The notes under the pieces were generated by a model that was given only the letters and a program-made list of their open reading frames with translations, was not told the DNA's origin and made no database searches. Both the position numbers and the translations under genes were made by a program. A DNA stretch of 64,000 nucleotides, from the NCBI GenBank assembly GCA_050287965.1, contig JBNKCX010000017.1:129440-193439 (forward strand), written 5' to 3'. The DNA is from CBFDBF01 sp050287965 (GTDB lineage Bacteria > Pseudomonadota > Gammaproteobacteria > Chromatiales > Chromatiaceae). Shown here in pieces: positions 1-7,764 of this stretch (its first letter is position 1; each line of letters begins with the position of its first letter).

Positions 1-276
1 GGCCTTGTTCTTATCGCGAATGCAGAGCACGCCTTTGCCGTAACGCCCGCCGATAATTACACCGACCTTTACAACCGCCGGGATGATAGCCACCCCCTCC
101 GCATTACTCAGCAACTTGGGTGGAATGGAATTTTCCGGGATAGTGTTGAGCTTCTGCAACACCTCCGCCACCTCGAGGAGCTTCGCCTCCTGGTCACTGT
201 TGGTGGCTGCAGAAGCCGCGCCTGCGAAGGCGGCCAATAAGGTGAAACAAAGAAGGCTGATCCCCTGCTTTAGCAT
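1..276 (-). CDS. SYLF-domain (Ysc84/DUF500-like) secreted protein, 3' part cut off
   Basis: The first 92 codons are visible and the rest runs off the left edge of the window. The protein opens with a signal peptide (MLKQGISLLCFTLLAAFAGAASA). A segment follows that matches the start of the SYLF lipid-binding domain: an IPAVVKVGVIIGGRYGKGVL stretch near residues 64-83 and a CIRD strand. SYLF proteins in bacteria are usually small exported proteins of unclear role that may bind lipids. The ATG follows a GGGGGGAG stretch that serves as ribosome binding site. It lies 31 bp downstream of hisF on the same strand, so it may be read through from the his cluster. Confidence 0.8.
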   Translation of the reverse strand, partial: MLKQGISLLCFTLLAAFAGAASAATNSDQEAKLLEVAEVLQKLNTIPENSIPPKLLSNAEGVAIIPAVVKVGVIIGGRYGKGVLCIRDKNKA

Positions 277-307
277 TGCTCCCCCCTCTTCCTTCCCAAA
301 GAACCGA

Positions 308-1078
308 TCAGAGCCGCACTTCTACGCCCTGCTCCGCCATGAACCGCTTCGCCTCTCCTATGGAGTACTCGGCAAAATGAAATATACTCGCCGCCAGCAC
401 CGCATCCGCGCCGCCTTCGACCACCCCGTCCACCAGGTGCTGCAGGTTACCGACGCCGCCGGAGGCGATCACGGGCACGGAAACGGCGTCACTGATGGCC
501 CGGGTAAGGCCCAGATCGAACCCGATCTTGGTGCCGTCCCTGTCCATACTGGTGAGCAGGATCTCTCCGGCGCCATATTCAACCATCTTCCTGCCCCACT
601 CCACCGCATCCAGCCCGGTGGGTTTCCGGCCGCCGTGGGTGAATATCTCCCATTTCAGGGGCTCACCTTCGCTGCTCACCTGCTTGGCATCGATGGCCAC
701 CACGATACACTGCGACCCGAACCGCTCCGTTGCCTGCTTCACGAATTCCGGATTAAAAACCGCGGCGGTATTGATGGCCACCTTGTCCGCGCCGGCATTC
801 AGCATACGCCGGATATCCTCCACCGTACGGATCCCCCCGCCCACCGTCAGTGGAATAAATACCTCGCCGGCCACCTCTTCCACCACATGCACAATAGTGT
901 CCCGCTCGTCGGAGCTGGCAGTGATATCAAGAAAGGTTATTTCGTCCGCACCTTCCTCATTGTAGCGCCGAGCCACCTCCACCGGATCGCCGGCGTCGCG
1001 GATATCCACGAATTTTACACCCTTGACCACGCGGCCGGCGTCCACATCCAGACAGGGAATGATACGTTTCGCTAACAT
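308..1078 (-). CDS. hisF: Imidazole glycerol phosphate synthase, cyclase subunit HisF
   Basis: HisF uses ammonia from HisH to convert PRFAR into imidazole glycerol phosphate and AICAR, the branch point of histidine and purine synthesis. The protein is 256 residues, the normal length, and is a complete TIM barrel. The N-terminus reads MLAKRIIPCLDVDAGRVVKG with catalytic Asp11; the second catalytic Asp is in VVAIDAK, and phosphate-binding glycines are in VGGGIR and ASGGVG. An in-frame ATG nine codons upstream exists, but this start has an AGGA six bases ahead and matches family starts. It is the last his gene of the hisB-hisH-hisA-hisF run, separated from hisA by a palindromic repeat. Confidence 0.97.
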   Translation of the reverse strand: MLAKRIIPCLDVDAGRVVKGVKFVDIRDAGDPVEVARRYNEEGADEITFLDITASSDERDTIVHVVEEVAGEVFIPLTVGGGIRTVEDIRRMLNAGADKVAINTAAVFNPEFVKQATERFGSQCIVVAIDAKQVSSEGEPLKWEIFTHGGRKPTGLDAVEWGRKMVEYGAGEILLTSMDRDGTKIGFDLGLTRAISDAVSVPVIASGGVGNLQHLVDGVVEGGADAVLAASIFHFAEYSIGEAKRFMAEQGVEVRL

Positions 1079-1099
1079 TATTCCTAACTTTACTATAGT

Positions 1100-1166
1100 T
1101 GCCACAGAGACACGGAGACCACAGAGAACCTGTAAGGAGCCTAGCGTTCAACGCCTCTGTGGCTAC
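1100..1166. repeat. Short inverted-repeat element (CCACAGAG type) between hisA and hisF
   Basis: The left arm begins GCCACAGAGACACGGAG and the right arm ends CGCCTCTGTGGC, so the ends are complementary. The same arm sequence recurs in many gaps of this window. Here it fills most of the spacer inside the his gene run and would be transcribed as a hairpin. Confidence 0.7.
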
Positions 1167-1170
1167 ATAA

Positions 1171-1905
1171 CTACGTCAATTCATCCGCCAGTTTCTGGCC
1201 CGCGGCAAAATCCAGGGTACCTTCGTAAATAGCCCGCCCTGTTATGGCGCCCATAATATTATCGGTTTCAGCCAGGCAAAGATCCCGAATATCGTCAATA
1301 TCGGTAATCCCGCCGGAGGCCACCACCGGAATGGAAATGGCATTGGCAAGGGCCGCGGTAGCCTGTACGTTGGGTCCGGTCAGCATCCCGTCCCGTCCGA
1401 TATCGGTATAGACAATGGCACTCACACCGTCGTTTTCAAAACGCCGGGCCAGATCCACCACCTCCTGATCGGTCACCTCCGCCCAGCCGTTGATAGCCAC
1501 CATACTGTCCTTGGCGTCCAGACCGACGATGATACGTCCGGGAAAGGCGCTGCAGGCCCGGCCGACAAATCCCGGATCCTTCACCGCCTGCGTACCGATG
1601 ATGCAGTAACTGATCCCCCTCTCCAGGTAGGCCTCGATGGTCGCCTCATCCCGGATACCGCCGCCTACCTGCAACGGCAGACCCGGATAACGTTCCGCAA
1701 TGGCCCTGATCACCTCCCCGTTAACCGGCTCACCTGCAAATGCGCCGTTCAGATCCACCAGGTGCAGGCGCCTTGCTCCCGCCTCCACCCAACGTCCGGC
1801 CATCTCCACCGGATTGTCGGAGAACACCGTATCATCCTCCATCCGGCCCTGACGCAGGCGCACACAGGCACCGTCTTTCAAATCAATTGCAGGTATCAGT
1901 AGCAT
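1171..1905 (-). CDS. hisA: ProFAR isomerase HisA
   Basis: HisA isomerises ProFAR to PRFAR, the fourth step of histidine synthesis, in the cytoplasm. The protein is 244 residues, normal for the family, with the half-barrel repeats expected of a HisA/HisF-type TIM barrel. The N-terminus is MLLIPAIDLKDG with catalytic Asp8, the second-half catalytic Asp sits in VYTDIGRDGM, and phosphate-binding loops are VGGGIR and ASGGI. It lies between hisH and hisF on the same strand with a repeat element on each side, so co-transcription is likely but the spacing is looser than in enteric his operons. Confidence 0.97.
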   Translation of the reverse strand: MLLIPAIDLKDGACVRLRQGRMEDDTVFSDNPVEMAGRWVEAGARRLHLVDLNGAFAGEPVNGEVIRAIAERYPGLPLQVGGGIRDEATIEAYLERGISYCIIGTQAVKDPGFVGRACSAFPGRIIVGLDAKDSMVAINGWAEVTDQEVVDLARRFENDGVSAIVYTDIGRDGMLTGPNVQATAALANAISIPVVASGGITDIDDIRDLCLAETDNIMGAITGRAIYEGTLDFAAGQKLADELT

Positions 1906-1923
1906 TTTAAATTCATTAAATTA

Positions 1924-2058
1924 TTGTCACAGAGATACAGAGATCACATAGAATCAAGAATTGCTGAAACGGGTAGTACGACTCCGGATCATAAGCAACC
2001 CTTGGATAATGAAGAAAAAATTACTCCGTGTACTCTGCGCCTCTGTGGTTATATTTTC
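1924..2058. repeat. Inverted-repeat element (CCACAGAG type) overlapping the 3' end of hisH
   Basis: The left arm is GTCACAGAGATACAGAGATC and the right arm CTCTGCGCCTCTGTGGTTAT, which pair imperfectly across a ~90 bp AT-rich centre. The right arm reaches the last codons of hisH, so the insertion may have supplied the stop region. This is one of the longer copies of the family in the window. Confidence 0.65.
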
Positions 2059-2690
2059 CAATTAACAAAATTCTGCAGCAGCCGCAGTCCCATATCGGCA
2101 CTCTTTTCCGGATGGAACTGGGTGGCGAACAGGTTCTCGTGCGCCAGCACACTGGTGAACGTCATGTCATAGCAGGTGGCACCGACGATCAGGCCGGTGT
2201 CCTGCGGATCCACGAAATAGCTGTGCACGAAATAGAAGCGGCTGTTGTCGGGGATCCCTTCCCATAGGGGATGGTTCTGGAGCTGGCGAACCTGGTTCCA
2301 CCCCATATGCGGAATCTTCAGCCGATGACCCTGGTCGTCCTTCAGTTCCCCGAACCTGCGTACCTGACCGGGAACCAGTCCCAACAACCGAGTACCTTCG
2401 TTCTCTTCGCTGAACTCCATCAACACCTGCAGCCCCATACAGATACCGAAAAACGGCTTACTGTGCGCGGCATCCAATACCGCCTGATTCAGATGATGAT
2501 CCGAAATCGCCTTCATACAGTCCCGCGCCGCACCCTGTCCCGGGAAAACCACGCGGTCCGCCCCCAGGATCCGTTCCGGATCATCGGTCACCACCACCCG
2601 GTCGCCACGGCCAACCACATGTTCAATGGCCTTGGAGACGGAACGCAGGTTACCCATGCCGTAATCTATGACTGCAATGGTTTTAGACAT
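2049..2690 (-). CDS. hisH: Imidazole glycerol phosphate synthase, glutaminase subunit HisH
   Basis: HisH is the class I glutamine amidotransferase that feeds ammonia to HisF. The 213-residue protein opens with IAVIDYGMGNLRSV. The nucleophile Cys lies in GICMGLQVLME and the His/Glu pair in FHPEKS near the C-terminus; an oxyanion glycine segment precedes the nucleophile. All catalytic residues are present and the length is normal. The gene sits between hisB and hisA on the same strand, consistent with a HisH-HisF complex made from one transcript. Confidence 0.97.
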   Translation of the reverse strand: MSKTIAVIDYGMGNLRSVSKAIEHVVGRGDRVVVTDDPERILGADRVVFPGQGAARDCMKAISDHHLNQAVLDAAHSKPFFGICMGLQVLMEFSEENEGTRLLGLVPGQVRRFGELKDDQGHRLKIPHMGWNQVRQLQNHPLWEGIPDNSRFYFVHSYFVDPQDTGLIVGATCYDMTFTSVLAHENLFATQFHPEKSADMGLRLLQNFVNWKI

Positions 2691-2729
2691 ACTGAAACGA
2701 TTTTACGAAGATGATTCTCAATTGACGAA

Positions 2730-2767
2730 GAGCGCGAAGAAAACATACCCCCGAATTCTTCGCGCTC
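2730..2767. repeat. Perfect 12-bp stem hairpin in the hisB-hisH gap
   Basis: GAGCGCGAAGAA pairs exactly with TTCTTCGCGCTC across a 14-base loop. The arm wording (GAAGAGCGCGAAGAA) resembles the other dispersed inverted-repeat arms. No T-run follows on the minus strand, so it is not a standard terminator; it may affect his mRNA processing. Confidence 0.6.
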
Positions 2768-2793
2768 CACGCCTACTTCCCGAAAGAACCGGA

Positions 2794-3384
2794 CTATAGC
2801 GCCCCTTTTGTCGAAGGCACCGCTCCCGCCATACGCGGATCCGGTTCCACCGCCATACGCAGCGCGCGGCCGAACGCCTTGAACACCGTTTCCGCCACAT
2901 GGTGTCCGTTGGTGCCACGCAGGCAGTCCACGTGCAGCGTTACGGCGGCGTGATTCACCAGCCCCTGAAAAAACTCGTAGACCAGCTCCGAATCGAACTC
3001 GCCGATCCGCGAGCGCGGAAAATCCACGTGGAACTCAAGCCCGGGCCGACCGGAGAGATCGATCACAACCCGGGACAGGGCCTCGTCCAGAGGAACATAG
3101 GCATGGCCGTAACGGCGGATGCCGCTCTTGTCACCCAGCGCCTTGGCCAGCGCCTGCCCGAAGGCTATACCGATATCCTCCACCGTGTGGTGACCGTCGA
3201 TGTGCAGATCCCCCCTGGCCTCAATCTCAAGATCGATCATGCCGTGCCGCGCCACCTGATCCAGCATGTGCTCCAGAAACGGCACCCCGGTAATGGCCGT
3301 GGCGTCGCCGTTGCCATCCAGGTTTAACCTGAGCTTGATCTGGGTCTCCGACGTATTGCGCTCGATTTCTGCAGTACGCTGCAT
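2794..3384 (-). CDS. hisB: Imidazoleglycerol-phosphate dehydratase HisB
   Basis: This is the monofunctional dehydratase, which makes imidazole acetol phosphate. There is no HisB-N histidinol-phosphatase domain of the enteric fusion type. The protein is 196 residues from the chosen ATG (MQRTAEIERNTSET), which has GGAG nine bases upstream. An ATG five codons further up has no clear ribosome binding site. The manganese-binding HHTVEDIG and NGHHVAETVFKAFGRAL motifs and the EHMLDQ segment are intact. It is the first his gene of the run, downstream of dtd across a repeat element. Confidence 0.96.
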   Translation of the reverse strand: MQRTAEIERNTSETQIKLRLNLDGNGDATAITGVPFLEHMLDQVARHGMIDLEIEARGDLHIDGHHTVEDIGIAFGQALAKALGDKSGIRRYGHAYVPLDEALSRVVIDLSGRPGLEFHVDFPRSRIGEFDSELVYEFFQGLVNHAAVTLHVDCLRGTNGHHVAETVFKAFGRALRMAVEPDPRMAGAVPSTKGAL

Positions 3385-3487
3385 GGGATTCGGCTCCATT
3401 CAGGGAATTCTGTTTCAAAAACGGCATTTTATGCCAAATAGTGGAAAATTACTTCAATTCCATAGCCATATCCTCTGCCGGAAATGG

Positions 3488-3566
3488 AACAGGCCACGGA
3501 GACACGGAGATCACAGAGTTCTACCAAATACAACTCCGCGTTCTCCGCGACTTCCGTGGTGAAAAA
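3488..3566. repeat. Inverted-repeat element (CCACGGAG type) between dtd and hisB
   Basis: The left arm GGCCACGGAGACACGGAG and right arm CTCCGCGACTTCCGTGGT are complementary at their ends around a short AT-rich centre. It fills most of the gap downstream of dtd. Confidence 0.65.
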
Positions 3567-3570
3567 CGAA

Positions 3571-4008
3571 TCAGGTCTGAAGCCAGAAGGTAACGGGACC
3601 GTCGTTGGTGAGGGTGACCTGCATGTCCGCGCCGAATACGCCGGTCTGCGCCCCTCTGATATACCGTTGCGCCTCCCGGCAGAGATACTCGAACAGCTGC
3701 CGACCCTTTTCCGGATCGGCCGCCGCCGAGAATCCGGGGCGGGTTCCCTTACGGGTATCGGCTACCAGGGTAAACTGGGGCACCAGCAGAACATTCCCGT
3801 CGATATCCATTACGCTGCGATTCATGCGTCCCACCTCATCCGGAAAGACCCGGTAAGAGAGAATGCGCTCCAGCAAACGATCGGCCCGGGCCTCGTCATC
3901 CGTCCGTTCCACCCCCACCAGCACCATCAACCCGCGATCGATCTTGCCGACAATCTGCTGCCGGACCTCGACCTGGGCACTGGTCACCCGCTGCAGCAGA
4001 GCGATCAT
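3571..4008 (-). CDS. dtd: D-aminoacyl-tRNA deacylase Dtd
   Basis: Dtd hydrolyses D-amino acids (and misplaced glycine) from tRNA, protecting translation. The protein is 145 residues, the same as the E. coli enzyme, starting MIALLQRVTSAQV. The C-terminal NDGPVTFWLQ segment carries the Gly-cisPro active-site signature. The other conserved motif reads VPQFTL, with proline where many family members have serine (SQFTL); Gln and Thr are kept. The ATG overlaps the TGA of pip (ATGA), so the two are translationally coupled. Longer upstream starts exist but run through pip in another frame. Confidence 0.95.
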   Translation of the reverse strand: MIALLQRVTSAQVEVRQQIVGKIDRGLMVLVGVERTDDEARADRLLERILSYRVFPDEVGRMNRSVMDIDGNVLLVPQFTLVADTRKGTRPGFSAAADPEKGRQLFEYLCREAQRYIRGAQTGVFGADMQVTLTNDGPVTFWLQT

Positions 4009-4955
4009 CCCAACCGCTCCGCGAAACCGTCGGTGGCCTCTACCAGGGCGCTGCGTATACCCGGCTCCGCGGCGGAGTGTCCGGCATCCGGAATGATCCG
4101 CAACTCGCTTCCCGGCCAGGATCGGTGCAGTTCCCACGCCGACTCCACGGGGCATATCAAATCGTATCGCCCATGGATGATTACGCCGGGTATCCCGCTG
4201 ATTCGGGAGATATCTTCCAGCAACTGGTCGGGTCGCAAAAAGGCGTCGTGCATGAAATAGTGGCTCTCGATACGCGCCAGGCTCAAAGCGGTGCGAGGAT
4301 CACTGAAGTGATTAATGATGCTGGAATCGGACAGCAGACTGGCGGTTCGACCCTCCCATAGAGACCATGCCTTGGCCGCGGCCATTCTCGCCACTTCGTC
4401 GTGGCCCGTCAGCCGCCGGTGGTAGGCGCGCAGCAAATCATCCCGTTCCTGTTCCGGGATGGGGGAGACAAACTCCTGCCAGTAATCGGGAAATATCCGG
4501 CTCGCCCCATGCTGGTAGAACCAGTGGATCTCCTGCTCGCGGCAGAGAAAAATGCCGCGCAGAACCAGGCCGAGCACCCGATCCGGATGCGCCTCCGCGT
4601 AGGCCAGCGCCAGAGTAGAGCCCCAGGACCCGCCGAACAGCAACCATTTCGACACCCCCAAATGGTCTCTTATCTTCTCCATGTCGTCGATCAGGTGTTG
4701 GGTACTGTTATCCCGTAATTCCGCATGCGGAACGGAACGACCGCAGCCGCGCTGATCAAACAGAATAATCCGATAACGGTTGGGATCGAAAAAGCGCCGG
4801 TGATAGGCTTCGCAGCCGGACCCCGGTCCCCCGTGTAGAAACAGCGCGGGGACGCCCTCCCGGTTACCGCTCTCTTCCAGATACAGGGTATGGCGTTCAT
4901 CCACCGCCAGCAGGCAGCTGGAGTAGGGGATAATATCCGGGTAAAGTTCGGGCAT
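4005..4955 (-). CDS. pip: Prolyl aminopeptidase (proline iminopeptidase), S33 family
   Basis: This is an alpha/beta hydrolase that removes N-terminal proline from peptides. The oxyanion segment is HGGPGSG, the nucleophile serine lies in GGSWGSTLAL, the acid residue in HGRYDLICP and the catalytic His in DAGHS. From MPELYPDIIPYSS the protein is 316 residues, typical of the monomeric family; an ATG twelve codons upstream is an alternative. It is the first gene of the pip-dtd pair. Its promoter must lie in the ~390 bp region that also holds an opposite-strand hairpin cluster. Confidence 0.95.
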   Translation of the reverse strand: MPELYPDIIPYSSCLLAVDERHTLYLEESGNREGVPALFLHGGPGSGCEAYHRRFFDPNRYRIILFDQRGCGRSVPHAELRDNSTQHLIDDMEKIRDHLGVSKWLLFGGSWGSTLALAYAEAHPDRVLGLVLRGIFLCREQEIHWFYQHGASRIFPDYWQEFVSPIPEQERDDLLRAYHRRLTGHDEVARMAAAKAWSLWEGRTASLLSDSSIINHFSDPRTALSLARIESHYFMHDAFLRPDQLLEDISRISGIPGVIIHGRYDLICPVESAWELHRSWPGSELRIIPDAGHSAAEPGIRSALVEATDGFAERLG

Positions 4956-5040
4956 GGCAGGCAGTGTACCGTCAGCCCGCCGGGAGGTCATCCCAAATAC
5001 CCCAGGTTAGATCCGGTAAAAAAATCAGACTTTTCCTACA

Positions 5041-5226
5041 AACCAGGGAGACATCGCTCACAGTATTTCTTTCAGAGTGTGGCAGCATATAACCGTCGCC
5101 ATAGACGGATGCTCAAGGACGAGACCCACTCCCAGGGAGGAGTTCAAGGACCGAACATTCCTTTGCCAACCAAGCCCGGCGACACCGCCCTGATGGCATG
5201 GATTGCCGTCAGGGCATTCTTTTTTC
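5041..5226 (+). ncRNA. Candidate CsrA/RsmA-sequestering small RNA (CsrB/RsmZ-like)
   Basis: No protein gene is visible between pip and typA. The plus strand carries six GGA triplets within 104 bases (5047-5150), several placed in hairpin loops. CTC/GAG closes the loop AAGGAC at 5112-5123. ACTCC/GGAGT closes the loop CAGGGA at 5128-5143. GTTC/GAAC closes AAGGACC at 5142-5156, sharing two bases with the previous stem. A strong intrinsic terminator follows. GGA in short loops plus a terminator is the architecture of CsrB/RsmX/Y/Z RNAs. I see no clear GacA box or promoter, so the 5' end is a guess and the assignment is inference. Confidence 0.45.
5187..5224 (+). terminator. Rho-independent terminator in the pip-typA gap
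   Basis: GCCCTGATGGC pairs with GCCGTCAGGGC (one G-T wobble) around a 7-base loop, followed by ATTCTTTTTT on the plus strand. Both flanking genes are on the minus strand, so this terminator serves something transcribed from the plus strand of the gap. Confidence 0.75.
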
Positions 5227-5345
5227 GGCCAAGAAAAAAGCCCCCTGTCGACCGACACCACGGCAACCCGCGTTGCCTGCAGACCTGTTTGCCTACCCCG
5301 CGGCGGCAACACCTGCGGAGGGTAGGCTACCAAGGTGGGAGCCCC

Positions 5346-7181
5346 CTAATTCCCTCCTGAACGCGCCGCGCGCTTACGCTCGTGTTCTTTCAGATGACGT
5401 TTGCGGATCCGAATCGCCTTGGGAGTAACCTCGATCAATTCATCTTCCTCAATGAACTCCAAAGCCTGCTCCAGGGTAAACCTAACCGGCGGAGTCAGGA
5501 GGATGTTCTCATCGGAGCCGGCGGCACGAATGTTGGTGAGCTGCTTCGCCTTCAGCGGATTCACCGTCAGGTCGTTGTCGCGGGAGTGGATGCCCACCAC
5601 CTGACCTTCGTAGACCTCCTCTCCATGGGAGACCATCATCCTGCCCCGTTCCTGGAGATTAAACAGCGCATAACCCAGCGCCTTTCCGGTGGTGTTGGCG
5701 ATCATCACACCGTTGCGGCGTGGCGCAATGCCGCCGGGATTGGCGGGGCCGTAATGATCGAATACGTGATACTTGAGCCCGGTACCGGAGGTAAGGGTCA
5801 GGAATTCGGTCTGAAACCCGATCAGACCCCGAGAAGGTATCTCATAATCCAGCCGGACCCGTCCCTTGCCGTCCGGCACCATATCCTTGAGCTCGCCCCT
5901 GCGCTCCCCCAGGGCCTGCATAACCGCACCCTGGGACTCCTCTTCAGTATCCACCGTCAACTGCTCGTAGGGTTCGCAGATCTGACCGTCGATCTCACGG
6001 AAGATCACCTCCGGTCGCGACACGGCCAGCTCGTATCCTTCACGGCGCATATTCTCCAATAGGATCGAGAGATGCAGTTCCCCGCGTCCGGATACGCGGA
6101 ATTTTTCCGGGTCGTTACCCTCCTCCACCCGCAGGGCCACGTTATGTATCAGCTCCCGCTCCAGGCGCTCCTTGAGCTGACGGGAGGTCAGATACTTCCC
6201 CTCCCGCCCGGCGAAGGGCGAGGTGTTGACCTGAAAGGTCATGGAGACCGTGGGTTCATCCACGCTCAACAGGGGCAGCGCCTCCACATGTTCCGGATCA
6301 CAGAGGGTATCGGAAACGTTGGGCGCCTCTATCCCGGTGAGGGCTACGATATCGCCGGCCGATGCCTCTCCTATCTCATGCCGCTCCAAACCCAGGTAGC
6401 CATATACCAAACCGATCTTGGCCTTGTGTCTGTCACCATCCGCCTTAGCCACCACCACCTGCTGACCCGGCTTCACGATACCGCGTTCAATACGCCCAAT
6501 GGCGATTGCTCCCACATAACTGTTGTAATCAAGGGTTGAAACCTGCATGCGGAACGGTGCGGCAGGATCTACCTGCGGTTGCGGACAGTGTTTCACGATG
6601 GCCTCGAACAGCGGAGTCATATCGCCGTCCCGCACCCCGTCGTCCTCGCCGGCATAACCGTTGATGGCCGAGGCATAGATAATGGGAAAATCGAGCTGCT
6701 CGTCCGTGGCCCCCAGGCGATCGAACAGTTCAAACACCTGATCGATTACCCAGTCCGGACGGGCACCGGGTTTATCGATCTTGTTTACCACCACGATGGG
6801 GCGCAGGCCGTGGGCGAAGGCCTTCTGTGTGACAAAACGGGTCTGGGGCATCGGCCCCTCCTGCGCATCCACCAACAGCAGTACAGAATCCACCATGGAA
6901 AGGACCCGCTCCACCTCGCCACCAAAATCGGCATGGCCGGGAGTATCGACGATATTGATCCGGTAATCGTTCCAGCGAATAGCGGTATTCTTGGAAAGGA
7001 TGGTGATACCCCGCTCCTTCTCCAGATCGTTGGAATCCATAACCCTTTCGATAACCCCGAACCGGTCTCCCAGGGTTCCCGACTGTTTCAGCAGTTCATC
7101 TACCAGGGTGGTCTTACCGTGGTCGACGTGGGCGATAATGGCGATGTTACGCAGTTTTGAAATGTCTGTTTTGAGTTGCAT
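5346..7181 (-). CDS. typA: Translational GTPase TypA/BipA
   Basis: TypA is a ribosome-associated GTPase of the EF-G family needed for ribosome assembly and stress growth. From MQLKTDISKLRNIAI the protein is 611 residues, the family size. The G1 motif is AHVDHGKTT, G3 is DTPGHADFG and G4 is NKID. The C-terminal region carries the BipA-specific part, including GLIGFQTEFLTLTSGTG. An upstream ATG adds 17 residues without family support. The gene stands alone, and an AT-rich spacer with DnaA boxes lies upstream. Confidence 0.97.
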   Translation of the reverse strand: MQLKTDISKLRNIAIIAHVDHGKTTLVDELLKQSGTLGDRFGVIERVMDSNDLEKERGITILSKNTAIRWNDYRINIVDTPGHADFGGEVERVLSMVDSVLLLVDAQEGPMPQTRFVTQKAFAHGLRPIVVVNKIDKPGARPDWVIDQVFELFDRLGATDEQLDFPIIYASAINGYAGEDDGVRDGDMTPLFEAIVKHCPQPQVDPAAPFRMQVSTLDYNSYVGAIAIGRIERGIVKPGQQVVVAKADGDRHKAKIGLVYGYLGLERHEIGEASAGDIVALTGIEAPNVSDTLCDPEHVEALPLLSVDEPTVSMTFQVNTSPFAGREGKYLTSRQLKERLERELIHNVALRVEEGNDPEKFRVSGRGELHLSILLENMRREGYELAVSRPEVIFREIDGQICEPYEQLTVDTEEESQGAVMQALGERRGELKDMVPDGKGRVRLDYEIPSRGLIGFQTEFLTLTSGTGLKYHVFDHYGPANPGGIAPRRNGVMIANTTGKALGYALFNLQERGRMMVSHGEEVYEGQVVGIHSRDNDLTVNPLKAKQLTNIRAAGSDENILLTPPVRFTLEQALEFIEEDELIEVTPKAIRIRKRHLKEHERKRAARSGGN

Positions 7182-7450
7182 GGGGCGCTTCGAACACAAA
7201 GGCAAAAAAGAGCGGCGCATTATAGCCTCCAACGGGCCGCCGCATAAGCGCTACGTGACGTACTAAAGCAAATACCCGATCTCAATAGACGAGGCCGGGA
7301 GACGCCACACCCCCGGAAAAAATGGACCGCCCGCTGAGTAGGGGAAAAACTGCAAGAACTTCTTTTCCTGCTCAGACAGTTAGAACGGGTTTATGAGGTA
7401 ATGATGTCAGCTTGATAGATAGGATCTTGTCACAAAAAAGAAATAAAGTT

Positions 7451-7664
7451 TTATACACAAATTCTGTGGATAACTCTGTTAACAACATTCTCCATCATCT
7501 GCCTGACCCCGACCGTGGCCCTGTTTCAGAGGGATTGTAGAGTTTCTATACAGCCTATTAATGTTTTTTAAAAACAACGCGTTATAAATTTTTTCGCATA
7601 TTTAGGATTTGACCCTTGACATACCGGAAATGATCGGGCAGACAAAAATGTCATATGTGTATAA
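7451..7664. other. Cluster of three DnaA boxes around an AT-rich stretch
   Basis: The ~580 bp between typA and the SH3 gene holds no protein gene. It contains three exact matches to the DnaA box TTATNCACA: TTATACACA at 7451-7459, TGTGGATAA (minus strand) at 7465-7473 and TGTGTATAA (minus strand) at 7656-7664. A strongly AT-rich stretch at 7555-7615 lies between them. This is what a replication origin or a DnaA-titrating site looks like, but dnaA, dnaN or gidA are not nearby. It could also be a DnaA-regulated promoter. Confidence 0.5.
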
Positions 7665-7764
7665 CTGACGGACGGGAATGGCTTTTTTGCCCTCTTCAAG
7701 CCCTACCAAACATGGAAGGTTTAGGTAGAATAGGCCGCGAACTCAGCCCCATTCCGAGGTTATT

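Noticed and set aside
83..1075. A long plus-strand reading frame opposite hisF
   Set aside because: It is the antisense of hisF and the SYLF gene with no recognisable product; the minus strand carries the conserved proteins.
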